Program-made: the position numbers and the translations under genes
Source of the DNA: SKPT01 sp040905445
GTDB taxonomy: Bacteria > Planctomycetota > Phycisphaerae > Phycisphaerales > Phycisphaeraceae
Direction: 5' to 3'
Assembly (NCBI GenBank): GCA_040905445.1
Contig: JBBDRN010000027.1
Coordinates: forward strand, 56,634 to 120,633
DNA length: 64,000 nt
The notes under the pieces: generated by a model
Seen by the model: only the letters and a program-made list of their open reading frames with translations
Told to the model about the DNA's origin: nothing
Database searches by the model: none
Shown: piece by piece, positions 1 through 10,256 of the stretch
Position numbering within the stretch: position 1 is the stretch's first letter
How the letters are laid out: each line of letters begins with the position of its first letter

Positions 1-2
1 AG

Positions 3-521
3 ATGCAGCCCGTGCAGCGGCGCGTTGATCGTGTCCAGGCCCTGCTGCGCGACGAGCACGCCAGTGGGTATGTCGAGTCCTCGGGGAACCCCGCGTCGCA
101 CTCCGGTCCCGTGGCCGCAAGCCGGAAAGTGGGCCTGTTCACCGATGAGGAACTGATCGAGCACGGCGCGGCGCTGGTCGAGCTGGCGCCGCGAGCCGGG
201 CTCTCCTGGGTGGAACTGGCCGAGCTGGTCCAAGGAGCGGGCCTTGACGAGCAGGCCAGGGGTTATTGGCAGCGCGCCGGCGAGGCGGCGCTGACCGACG
301 CCGCCCGTGAGCGCAACAACCACCCGGCACGCGTGATGCAGATCGCAGGCGCCATGGCCGACGCTGGGCACCTGGACGTGGTACGCGACATGCTCGAGGG
401 CGAGACCCTCTCACACCGTTCCTGGGAAGGCCGGCGTCAGGAGCTGCTGGCCCGGGCGCAGGCGGAGTTGAGCGTGGAGGAGGAAGCAGCCGAGGAGCGG
501 GCCATGGAGTCCCAGCCGTGA
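3..521 (+). CDS. Helix-rich protein of unknown function, probably 5'-truncated
   Basis: The frame is open from the window edge, so the true start is probably upstream. About 170 residues are visible, mostly amphipathic helix rich in Ala, Glu and Arg, with no membrane segment or signal peptide. The spacing of helices is loosely TPR-like, but I cannot assign a family. Its stop overlaps the GTG start of the next gene (GTGA), which suggests translational coupling and membership of the downstream MoxR/VWA operon. Function unknown. Confidence 0.6.
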   Translation: MQPVQRRVDRVQALLRDEHASGYVESSGNPASHSGPVAASRKVGLFTDEELIEHGAALVELAPRAGLSWVELAELVQGAGLDEQARGYWQRAGEAALTDAARERNNHPARVMQIAGAMADAGHLDVVRDMLEGETLSHRSWEGRRQELLARAQAELSVEEEAAEERAMESQP

Positions 522-2172
522 CGCAGCAGGCCCGCGAAACCAGCGTCGAGCACTTCGTGCGCACCGCGCGGCGGCGGCTGAACGGACACCTGGCCTGGCG
601 CTGCGTGCGCGGATCGCTGCTGGGAGGCGCTGCGGTGATGCTGGTGATCGCGCTGAGCTACGTCGCCCGCGGCCACAGCGTTCCGGGCCTCTGGTACCCA
701 GCCGTGCTGGCCGCGTCGCTGGCGGTGGCGGCGGGAACATGGGTGTCACGACGGCTGGGCGGCGAGCAGGCCGAGCTCGTCATCGACCGGTGCTTTGATC
801 TGCGCGATGCCGTCAGCTCGCTGCGCGGGCTGGAGCGTGCTGGCCGGCGGGGGCCGTTGCATGACCTGCACGCGGCGCAGGTGCGCCAGCAGGTCTCGCG
901 GCTTCACGTCCACGACCTGCCCACCCCGCCGGGCCACCGTTTGACAGCCGCGGCGATCGGGCTCGCACTGCTGGCGGGCGGCCTGGGGCTGATCGGGCCC
1001 GGCGCCGCGGTGCGGCAGCAGCAAGCCGAGGCCGACCGCACACGTCAGCACACGCAGCAGATCAACGAGGAACTGGACAGGTACGTCCGCGAGATGCTGG
1101 CCGGGGCGCCTAAGAATGAGACGGACCTGATCGACGCGGCCGAGCTTCGCCAATGGGTCGAGCAGCTCGAGGCGCAGCCGCAGCTTCACGAGGCACTGCG
1201 TCAGTACGCGCGGTTTCAGCAGCGCGTCAGCCGTATGTCGGTCGCGCTGGACCGCCAGCGCGACGAAGCGCTGCTGGACGAGGCGGCTCACCGGTTGCAG
1301 GACGTGCCCGAGGCCCGCCACCTCGCCGAGCAGCTCGAACAAAAGCGCTACCGCGACGCGGCCGAGCGGCTGCGCGGCGAGCAGCCCACGCCGGAGCAGG
1401 AGCTCGAGGAGCAGCGCGATCGCCTCGATCGCCTGCGCCAGGCCAGCCGGCGCATGGCCGAAGCGGCGCGATCCATGCGCGGGCGCCGCGCTGGCTCGGG
1501 CGGTTCCGACAGCACCAGTGGCGGCAGCGGCGCGGGCGGCACTGGGGACGGGGCGGGCGACCGGGGGGCCGGCGAAACCGTCGACGACGAACTGGCGGGA
1601 CTGCTCGAAGAGCTGGACGAGGCGGTTGACGCCTACGACGAGGCGCTGGCTGAGTATGAGCTGATTGAGAGCCAGGCTGGCGACGCCCTGGCGCGGCTCG
1701 AGGAGGTCGGCGACGACGCGGGCCGCCGCCTGCAACGGTTGAGCGAACATCTGGACGAGTTGGACGCGGCGCGACTGGCGCGCCGTCGCCTTCAGGCCCT
1801 GCGCCGGCGCCTGGCCGAGGCGCAGAGCGAGCTGGCGCGGGGCAGCGCGTCTGCGCGTCTGGCGGACGCCGGAGGACTCGAGGCCGGCCGCGACGCCAAC
1901 CCCGACTCGATGGACCGGGAGCACGATACCCTCGACGAAGGTCAACTGACGAAACTGACGGGGCAGCGCAGCGATGGGCCGGCGCTGCGGAGCGTGGAGT
2001 CGGCGGACAGCGGCACGGGAGTCGCCCGGCGGGATTTTGACGAGCAGGCGCAAGCGTTCGAGCGGCAGGTCGAGTCCTTCGTGCAGCGCGAGGATGTGCC
2101 CGAGCCACTGCGCGACGGCGTCCGGTCTTATTTCCAATCCATCCACGAGGCCTTCGAAAAGCAGGTGAGCCG

Positions 2173-2176
<4 letters not shown>
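518..2176 (+). CDS. Coiled-coil membrane protein of the MoxR/VWA operon
   Basis: The 552-residue protein has two membrane segments near residues 30-50 and 55-75 and another near 145-165. A long charged coiled-coil region follows, rich in Glu, Arg and Gln, broken near residue 330 by a Gly/Ser linker. The N-terminus resembles the DUF4175-like proteins often found in planctomycete MoxR operons, but that is recognition by style and not a firm match. GTG start, with 4-nt overlaps to the genes on both sides. It may anchor or scaffold the MoxR-VWA machinery; function is inferred from context only. Confidence 0.75.
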
Positions 2177-3165
<989 letters not shown>

Positions 3166-3190
3166 GCGAGGATACGAAGCTGAGTCATTC

Positions 3191-4060
3191 ATGGGTATGC
3201 TGACCGATCCAGCGTTCATCAGCCGGCTTGAGTCGCTGTATCTCGTGGCGCGCAAGGTGCTGGGCGGGCAGCTTCAGGCCGACCGGCGCACCGTGCGCAA
3301 AGGCAGCGGCATCACCTTCGCCGACTACGCCGAGTACGCCCCGGGCGATGATCACCGCAGCATCGACTGGCGGGTGTACGGTCGGCTGGAGCAACTGCTG
3401 ATCAAGATGTTCGAGGTCGAACAGGACATGACGCTCTACGTCCTGCTGGACGCCAGTCCGTCAATGGCGGCCAAGTTCGACACGGCCCGGCAGCTCGCCG
3501 CGGCGCTGGGCTACATCGCGCTGAACAACATGGACCGGCTGATCGTCCACACCATGGCCGACGACCTGCGTCTGCTCGTCGAACCCAGCTATGGCCGCGC
3601 AGCGGTCCTGCCCTTTCTCGAAGCACTGGAGACCGCCGGAACGTTCGGCCATGACACGCGCTTCGACACCTGCGCCCGCAACTTCGCCCTGCGCCATCGC
3701 CGGCGGGGCATGGTGCTCGTCATCTCCGACTTCTTCTTCCCTTCAGGCTTCGAGCAAGGCCTGCAACGCTTGAGCTATCACGGCCACGATCTGTTTTGCC
3801 TGCAGATCCAGAGCCTCGAGGAGCAACGCTGCGACCTGAAGGGCGACGTCGAGCTCGAATGCGTCGAAACAGGAGCGACGCAGCAGGTGACCGTCACCGC
3901 ACGCGAGGCGGCGGCCTATGAGCAGGCGGTGCACGATTGGAACGCGTCGCTGCGCACCGCCTGCGCCCGGCGCGGCATCGGCCTGGTTCACACGACCAGC
4001 GACGTGCCCTTCGACCACGTCGTCCAGTCAATCCTACGCCGGGGAGGGCTGCTCACGTGA
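3191..4060 (+). CDS. DUF58 domain protein (MoxR partner)
   Basis: A 289-residue soluble protein with the DUF58 hallmark near residues 40-65: FADYAEYAPGDD followed by SIDWRVYGR. A VWA-like metal-site motif, LLDASPSM, follows near residue 85. It lies 25 nt after moxR and overlaps the next gene by 4 nt (GTGA). DUF58 proteins are routinely encoded with MoxR and BatA-type proteins; their biochemical role is poorly defined. Confidence 0.92.
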   Translation: MGMLTDPAFISRLESLYLVARKVLGGQLQADRRTVRKGSGITFADYAEYAPGDDHRSIDWRVYGRLEQLLIKMFEVEQDMTLYVLLDASPSMAAKFDTARQLAAALGYIALNNMDRLIVHTMADDLRLLVEPSYGRAAVLPFLEALETAGTFGHDTRFDTCARNFALRHRRRGMVLVISDFFFPSGFEQGLQRLSYHGHDLFCLQIQSLEEQRCDLKGDVELECVETGATQQVTVTAREAAAYEQAVHDWNASLRTACARRGIGLVHTTSDVPFDHVVQSILRRGGLLT

Positions 4061-5823
4061 CGTTGCTCAGCCCCGCGTTCCTCTGGGCCCTGGCGGCGCT
4101 GCTGCCGCTGGCGGCGGTCTACCTGCTGAAGGTGCGCCCGCGGCGCACGCCGGCGACCGCAATGTTTCTCTGGCAGCGGGTTCAGCAGCAGCGCAAGGCC
4201 ACCAGCCTTTTCCGCCGCCTACGCGACGCCGCCAGCCTGGTGCTGGTGGCCCTGGCGATGATCGCGCTGGCGCTGGCCATGGCCCGGCCTCAGTTCGGCG
4301 ACGACGACCGCCGCGACCTGCTCATTCTCATTGACCGCAGCGCCAGCATGGTCGCACGCGACGGCGGCGCCACGCGACTGGCCCGCGCCCGCGACGAGGC
4401 GCAGCGCATCGTCCGCGCGCTCGACGGTCAGCAGCGCGCCGCCGTGGCGTCCGTGGCCGGGTCGATCCGCTACCACGCGCCCATGACCACCGACCGTCGC
4501 GCGCTGTCCCGCGCCATCGACGCCGTCCTGCCCGGCGCCATGCCCATGCGCGCCGATGCGCTGGCCGAGCTCGCCGAACGCAGCGATTGGGCCGACGACA
4601 TTCGCGTCGTGCTGCTCAGCGACGGGCTGCTCGGCGGCGGCGAACTGCCCGACGGCGTGGAGCTGCTGACGGTCGGTGGCCCGGCCGATAACGCCGGCAT
4701 CGTCGCCTGCGACATGCAGCGAATCGCCGGCTCCACGGATCAGCTTGCCCTCTATGTGCAACTGGCCTCGAGCTTTGATGAACCGGTGAACGTCGACCTG
4801 CTCATCGAGCATGACGGCGCCGTGCAGCGTGTCGTGCCCATGACCGTTCAGCCGGGGCTCAACGACGGGCAGATGGTGGAGCTGACCGGCCCGGCGGGGC
4901 CGTGGCGCGTCCGCCTGGACATCGACGACGCGCTGCCGCTCGACGATGCGGCGTACCTGGTCGTGGCGCGGCCGCAGCCGATCCGGGTGACGGTGGCGGC
5001 CGAGGACCGCTACTTCTTTGACCACAGTGTGCAGGCCTTCGCCGACGTGGACCGCTCACTCCAGCTCGTCACCGAGGACGCGGACGTGGTCCTCGCCCAG
5101 CGGGCGGAGCCGGCCACCAACGCCCCGCTTCAGGTCATTTTCGCCCCACAGGGCCGAAGCCTGCTCTGGGGCGAGCCGGGTGAGCCGCTGGACGTCGTCC
5201 TGCCGCGGCCCCGCGTCGACGATCATGCGGCTCTGCGCTATCTGAATGTCGCGAGCATGAGATTCCGCGGCGCGCGCCGGCTGCACCCGCCCGACGATGC
5301 CGTCGTGCTCGTGGAGACGCACACCGGCATGCCGCTGATTTATCAGGTGCGCACAACCGACCGCACGAGCGTGGTGATCAACCTCGACCCGGCCGAGTCG
5401 GAGCTGTTCCTCTCCGTCCACTTCCCGGTGCTCGTGCACAACATCGTCAGCCACCTGGCCCGCCGGACCGAGCACCTGGCCAGCACCTACCGCCCAGGCG
5501 AGCACGCGCCGATCCCCGGCGGCGGGGCCGACATCACGACCCGTATCGCCCGGCCCGGTGCCGATGAGCCGCGTGCCCTTACCGGCGAGCGCCTTGGCCC
5601 GTTGCGCGAGCTCGGCATTTACCAGATGGACAACGATGCCGGCGTCTGGCTTGTCGGCACCAGCCTGGCCTCGCCCCATGAGACGCTCTTGGAGGCGGCG
5701 CTCGCCCAGGCCGCGCCACCCGCGATCAGCCGCGGCTGGCCGCCCAGCTCGCTGCTCTTGCTGCTGGCGATCGTCGTGCTCGTGGCGGAAAGCTTGTTGT
5801 ACCACCGACGCAAGGTTGGCTGA
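4057..5823 (+). CDS. BatA-like VWA membrane protein
   Basis: From the GTG at 4057, 588 residues. I prefer this start because it overlaps the previous stop and gives a proper BatA N-terminus, LLSPAFLWALAALLPLAAVY, with helices near 5-25 and 55-75. A VWA domain follows with metal-site motif DRSAS near residue 90. The C-terminus is a single helix (SSLLLLLAIVVLVAESLLY). This places the VWA domain in the periplasm or cell interior depending on topology, tethered at both ends. It is co-transcribed with moxR and DUF58. Confidence 0.9.
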   Translation: MTLLSPAFLWALAALLPLAAVYLLKVRPRRTPATAMFLWQRVQQQRKATSLFRRLRDAASLVLVALAMIALALAMARPQFGDDDRRDLLILIDRSASMVARDGGATRLARARDEAQRIVRALDGQQRAAVASVAGSIRYHAPMTTDRRALSRAIDAVLPGAMPMRADALAELAERSDWADDIRVVLLSDGLLGGGELPDGVELLTVGGPADNAGIVACDMQRIAGSTDQLALYVQLASSFDEPVNVDLLIEHDGAVQRVVPMTVQPGLNDGQMVELTGPAGPWRVRLDIDDALPLDDAAYLVVARPQPIRVTVAAEDRYFFDHSVQAFADVDRSLQLVTEDADVVLAQRAEPATNAPLQVIFAPQGRSLLWGEPGEPLDVVLPRPRVDDHAALRYLNVASMRFRGARRLHPPDDAVVLVETHTGMPLIYQVRTTDRTSVVINLDPAESELFLSVHFPVLVHNIVSHLARRTEHLASTYRPGEHAPIPGGGADITTRIARPGADEPRALTGERLGPLRELGIYQMDNDAGVWLVGTSLASPHETLLEAALAQAAPPAISRGWPPSSLLLLLAIVVLVAESLLYHRRKVG

Positions 5824-5825
5824 CC

Positions 5826-8342
5826 GTGTCGATCGAGTTGCTCGAATACATGCCGTTGCTCGCCCTCCTGGCCGTGCCGCTGCTGGCCCTGGGCCTGTGG
5901 TGCAGCCTCGTGGATCGGCCTCGCGGCCGGCGCCTCGCGTCCTGGGCGCTGCGCGTCGCGGGCGTCGTCCTGCTGGTGCTGGCACTGGCCCAGCCCTACC
6001 TGGCCCTGCCCAGTCGGGCGATGCACGTCGTTTTTCTGATCGACGTGTCGGAGTCGGTCGACCTCGACGCCGCGACCGATGCCCTGGCCGAGGTGGACCG
6101 TGCCATCGCGGGTCTGGGGCTCGGCGACTCCTGGTCGCTGCTGGCGTTCGGGCGCTCGTTGCGAGCGTACCAGGACACCGATGCGCTGCGCGAGGCGCTC
6201 GCCGCCGCGCCGGAAGCCGCGAACGACGATCGGCTGCGCAGCGCGACGCGACTGGGTCATGCGCTGACGGCGGCGCGCCTGGCGCTGCCCGGCGGCAAGG
6301 CGCACCGCATCGCGCTCTATACGGACGCGCATCCGACGGATGACGGCGTGGCCGCGGCGCTGGCGGCGTTGGCGGAGCAGGGGGTGGACGTGCGGCTGCG
6401 GCGGCTGCCCGGGCTTGGTAAGGCCGAGGCCGCCGTGCTCGACATCGAACCAAGCACGCGCCAGGCGTTCGAGAGCGAGACCGTCCGCCTGACCGTGCGG
6501 ATGGCCGCAAACACCGCGATGGACGCGGAGCTGCGCATCCTCAGCCGCGGCGCCGTCGTCGCAAGGCAAGGGGTGAGGCTGCAACCCGGCTCAAGGAACC
6601 GTGCAGCCGTCGACGTGACGCTGCACGCGCCGGGCCCCACGGTTTGGACCGCCGAGCTCGTCCCGGAGCGCGACCACTTCCCGATCAACAACCAGGCCAG
6701 TTGCACGATTCACGTCGCGGGCCAGCCGCGCATCCTGGCCCTGCACGAGCGGCCGCGCGAGCTGCGCCAGTTCGCCCGGGCGATGCAGCGCCAGCAGTTT
6801 CACGTGGATGTCCGCCCGCCGCCGGGCCTGCCGCGCACGCTCGACGAGTTGCTGGCCTTTGACGCCGTCATTCTCGCCGCCATGCCGGCCACGGACATGA
6901 GCCCGGCGCAGATGCAGATGCTCAAGCGATATGTCGAGGACTTCGGCGGCGGGGTGATGATGCTGGGCTCGGAGGTGAGTTTCGGCCTCGGCGGCTACTA
7001 CCGCACGCCGGTCGAGGATGTTCTGCCGCTGATCTCGCGCTTCGAGCAGGAACGCCAGCGCGCAACCATGGCCATGGTGCTGGTCATCGACAAGTCCGGC
7101 TCGATGCAGGGCACGCCCGTCGCCCTGGCGCGCCAGGCCGCCGCCGCCACCGTCGACATGCTCGGGCCGCAGGACCAGATCGGCGTCGTGGCGTTCGACG
7201 GGCAGGCGTACATCATCTCGGAAGTCCGGCCCGGTACCGAAGCCGAGTCCGTCAAGGCCGCCATCGCACGCATCGACGCGGGCGGCGGCACGCACATGTA
7301 CGCCGGCATGACCGCCGCGCAATCCATGCTCCAGGACGTGGCGGCCCAGATCAAGCACATGATCGTGCTCAGCGACGGCCAGACGCAACCGGCCGATCAC
7401 CTCGCCCTCGTCGACGACCTGCTCAGCGCGAACGTGACCGTTTCGACGGTGGCGCTCGGCTCGACGGTGGACCGCCAACTGCTGGCCACCATCGCCCAGC
7501 GCGGCCGCGGCCGCTACTACGAGACCACAGACCCCACCGACGTGCCCAGAATATTCACCCGCGAGACGACCCATGCCTCGCGGTCGGCGATCCACGAGGA
7601 CGTCTTCGGCACCGTGCAGGTGGCCGACCATCCCGCGCTGGTCAGCTACGAGCGCGCCGCGCTGCCCGTGACGCTCGGCTACGTCATGACGCAAGCGCGG
7701 CCGACGGCGCAGATCCTGCTCGCCACCGACACCGGTGACCCCCTGCTGGCGACGATGCGCTATGGCCTGGGCACCGGCATGGCCTACAGCAGCGACCTAG
7801 CCGCCCGCTGGGGCGGCGCCTGGCTGGGCTGGCCGGACTTCGGCGCCTACTGGGGCCAGATCCTGCGCAGCCTCGTGCGCAGCGGCGACCCCGCCCGCAT
7901 CGTCGTGCGCAGCGACGCCGACGAGAACCAGTGGCGCATCGAAATCCAGCGTCGCGATGAAGCGGGCCGGCCACTCGTCGGCATCGACTGGTCGGCCCAG
8001 GTCATCGACGCCTTCGGCCGCAGCGAGAACGTGGCGATCGAACAGCGCGGCCTCGGCCGCTACCACGCGACCATCCCCGTTGCCAACCACGAGCGGTTGG
8101 CCCTTCGCCTGCACGACCGTGACCACGACCGCCTGCGGGCGCTGCACTACCACCGGCCCTACCCGGCCGAGTACCGCCTGGACCAGCGGGTGCCCGAAGC
8201 CTTGGCGGCGCTGCCGCCGTTCCATCCCTCGGACGTGCGGGCCGACCTGGAGCCCGCGTCAACCCGCCGGGCGCTGATGCCGGCGCTTGTGATCATCGCG
8301 ATGGCACTGATGATCACGGGCATCGCGCTGCGGCGGATATGA
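5826..8342 (+). CDS. Large two-VWA-domain membrane protein
   Basis: 838 residues with a GTG start 2 nt after the previous stop. Two N-terminal helices (about 7-28 and 38-58) are followed by a VWA-like segment (FLIDVSESVD), then a glutamine-amidotransferase-like fold segment around residues 340-400. A second, canonical VWA domain carries VIDKSGSMQG near residue 420, and a final helix lies at the C-terminus. This architecture is typical of the last gene in planctomycete MoxR/DUF58/BatA operons. The function of these operons is not established; roles in envelope stress or protein maturation have been proposed for related clusters. Confidence 0.9.
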   Translation: MSIELLEYMPLLALLAVPLLALGLWCSLVDRPRGRRLASWALRVAGVVLLVLALAQPYLALPSRAMHVVFLIDVSESVDLDAATDALAEVDRAIAGLGLGDSWSLLAFGRSLRAYQDTDALREALAAAPEAANDDRLRSATRLGHALTAARLALPGGKAHRIALYTDAHPTDDGVAAALAALAEQGVDVRLRRLPGLGKAEAAVLDIEPSTRQAFESETVRLTVRMAANTAMDAELRILSRGAVVARQGVRLQPGSRNRAAVDVTLHAPGPTVWTAELVPERDHFPINNQASCTIHVAGQPRILALHERPRELRQFARAMQRQQFHVDVRPPPGLPRTLDELLAFDAVILAAMPATDMSPAQMQMLKRYVEDFGGGVMMLGSEVSFGLGGYYRTPVEDVLPLISRFEQERQRATMAMVLVIDKSGSMQGTPVALARQAAAATVDMLGPQDQIGVVAFDGQAYIISEVRPGTEAESVKAAIARIDAGGGTHMYAGMTAAQSMLQDVAAQIKHMIVLSDGQTQPADHLALVDDLLSANVTVSTVALGSTVDRQLLATIAQRGRGRYYETTDPTDVPRIFTRETTHASRSAIHEDVFGTVQVADHPALVSYERAALPVTLGYVMTQARPTAQILLATDTGDPLLATMRYGLGTGMAYSSDLAARWGGAWLGWPDFGAYWGQILRSLVRSGDPARIVVRSDADENQWRIEIQRRDEAGRPLVGIDWSAQVIDAFGRSENVAIEQRGLGRYHATIPVANHERLALRLHDRDHDRLRALHYHRPYPAEYRLDQRVPEALAALPPFHPSDVRADLEPASTRRALMPALVIIAMALMITGIALRRI

Positions 8343-8476
8343 CGGCAGGTGGCCGAGCCCGATCGGTGGTCAACACGTGGCAGGAGCCGAGCCGGCCGAC
8401 GGCGGCGACGCTAAGCCTTTGAGTTTTGAGGGATTTAGCAAGGCAACGCGAGGTGTGGCAACGCCTGACATCGAAA

Positions 8477-8561
8477 AGGCCGCGGTGGGATTCGAACCCA
8501 CGACTGGCTTACGCCAAACGGATTTGCAATCCGTCCCCTTGGTCCACTCGGGCACGCGGCC
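8477..8561 (-). tRNA. tRNA with GCA (Cys) anticodon and a long variable arm
   Basis: Folded by eye on the minus strand. The 7-bp acceptor stem is perfect (GGCCGCG with CGCGGCC). The D stem is 3 bp (CCC/GGG), and the 5-bp anticodon stem ACGGA/TCCGT encloses loop TTGCAAA, so the anticodon is GCA. The variable region is 16 nt and forms a 4-5 bp stem (TGGC/GCCA) with a GTAA loop. The T arm is GTGGG-TTCGAAT-CCCAC. The discriminator is U73 and CCA is not encoded. U73 and GCA are cysteine identity elements, but the arm makes this a class II (Ser/Leu-like) tRNA, whereas ordinary bacterial tRNA-Cys is class I. Confidence 0.9.
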
Positions 8562-9111
8562 GTCTGATCGCCCCCCAGCTCCTGCGCCACATCATAGCAT
8601 TCTGCCGCGTCAGGGCCGATCGACGCGGTTGGTGCCGGGCCGGCTTGTCCGCCGGAGTCCTATCCGAGCCGGCCGATTGTGCCAAGCGCGCCGCGTCGCC
8701 GGCGTGGGCGTCGGCGGTGCCGGTGGCCCGCAGCGGCTCGGTGGGCGTGCCCATTTCGCCGAAGTGCTGGACGGTGTCGGCTTCCTCGCCGGGGAACAGG
8801 TGCCCGTAGGTGTCCATCGTCAGGGTGATGGACGAGTGCCGCATGATCCGCTGTATCCGCTTCGGGTGGACGCCCGCTTGCGCCAGCCAAGCCCCGCAGG
8901 TGTAGCGCAGCGCGTGAAAGTCGACGCGCCGGCACTGCGAATCCTTGGCCTTGAGGAAGTTGCTTTCGTCCCGCTGGCGGTGCTCGTCCGGGTCGTGCTG
9001 CGTCGCTTTCGCCATCGTCACTTCCCCTTGCCCGGGCCGAGCCGGGCGGATAAACAGCTGGCCGTTGCGTTGCCCGTAGCGGCTGGGCAGTAAGCGTTGG
9101 GGATTGGTGGT
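8509..9111 (-). pseudogene. C-terminal remnant of a tyrosine recombinase (integrase)
   Basis: The frame opens after a stop at 9112-9114 and keeps the integrase C-terminal half. It has the H-x-L-R box (VDFHALRYTCGAWLA), then IQRIMRHSSITLTMDTYGHL with the late His and the candidate nucleophile Tyr. The N-terminal core-binding domain and catalytic Arg I are missing, so it cannot be active. The open frame runs on into the adjacent tRNA on the same strand, so its 3' end is probably read-through. A GTG at 9021 with an AAGGGGAA upstream is present but would make only a fragment. Confidence 0.75.
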
Positions 9112-9393
9112 TCATGCGCCAATGGGCTTGATGAAAACGAAAGTCTTGACCGGGGCCATGCCCGGCTGTCATACTGAGTGCGACGCGGCTCGGGGGGTTG
9201 GGGGCCCCCGCCTGTCGCTTGCCGCCGCCAGCGAAGTGGGCTTCGCTTTTGCGTTTTCTGTTGCGTCACGCGTGATTCCCGGGCGAACTCATGCAGGTTA
9301 TGCGGGAGCGGCCGGCACCCATTTCCGGTGCATTGGAGCACCTTGGGCATTTCGGGTCTGTCTCATTTCCCATCGATGAACAGGAGGCATGCG

Positions 9394-10155
9394 ATGAGCC
9401 CATCTGAGCGCGACAGCGCAGCGAAGCGGGTGGGGGGGAACGTTTGCATGATGTGCGTGCTGGTGATGGCCGGCTTGTCTTGTTTGTGGGCGGCGCCGGC
9501 TCACGGGGTTCCGATGGTGGTGATTTCGGAATATGAGCGGAGCCCGGGTTTGACGGTGGCTACGGAGGCGTTTTTTGATACGGTCGGGCTGACGGGCACG
9601 GGCCGGGAAGAAGTGCAGATCGTTGAGTTCAACCTGAAGTTTTCGGATCGAGCGTACACGCAGTCGGCTGAGATTGCCAAGACGGTGGGGATTCCGGCGG
9701 TGTCGCCGTTTCCCGAGAAGACGCTCGTGGCCGTCTATCTCGACGGGATGTTCGACCAGTTCGCGTCGGTTGATCGGGGCGGTAACCCGAGGATGCCGGT
9801 GGATCCGCCGGCGAACTGGCTGGGGGAGAGTATTTCGCTGGCCAAGAACAGCCTCGTTGACTTCCCGTGCTGCAGCGGGTTCTCGACGTATACCTTGACG
9901 TCGCGGACCGGGCCGGTGGTTGTGCCGGAGCCGGGGAGTGTGCTGCTGATGGAAGCGGGGGTTGTGGGGCTGATGATGCGGCGACGGCGCAAGTGCGTGG
10001 GCGGGACGGCGCGAGAGCGGAGATCGAGGCCGGGGTCTTCAGCGGCTTCGCTGCCTGGGGGGCGGACGACGAGCCCGGGCCTGAGAGTGGTGGGTCGGGG
10101 CGAGCCCGACGGTGATTTCGTCGGAACTCGTGTCCGTCGAGACGTAGCTGCCTAG
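9394..10155 (+). CDS. PEP-CTERM protein with an unusual C-terminal extension
   Basis: 253 residues from the ATG at 9394, preceded by AGGAGG at 9382-9387. A signal-peptide-like helix covers residues 15-35 (VCMMCVLVMAGLSCLW) with an AHG cleavage site. The sorting signal VVVPEPGSVLLMEAGVVGL followed by MMRRRRK lies near residues 176-203. PEP-CTERM proteins normally end right after the arginine cluster, but this one continues for about 50 Arg/Gly-rich residues. The continuation could be a frameshift, a lost stop or real. The central domain is not recognised. Confidence 0.75.
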   Translation: MSPSERDSAAKRVGGNVCMMCVLVMAGLSCLWAAPAHGVPMVVISEYERSPGLTVATEAFFDTVGLTGTGREEVQIVEFNLKFSDRAYTQSAEIAKTVGIPAVSPFPEKTLVAVYLDGMFDQFASVDRGGNPRMPVDPPANWLGESISLAKNSLVDFPCCSGFSTYTLTSRTGPVVVPEPGSVLLMEAGVVGLMMRRRRKCVGGTARERRSRPGSSAASLPGGRTTSPGLRVVGRGEPDGDFVGTRVRRDVAA

Positions 10156-10256
10156 GCTTCACCCTTGGAACCCGTTCGGCGGCCTCGATCCGCCAGCCAT
10201 CGGCCGGCGCGGTCGGCCTCCCGGCTGCCGGACTTGACGCCCGCAGCGCCGGCGGG

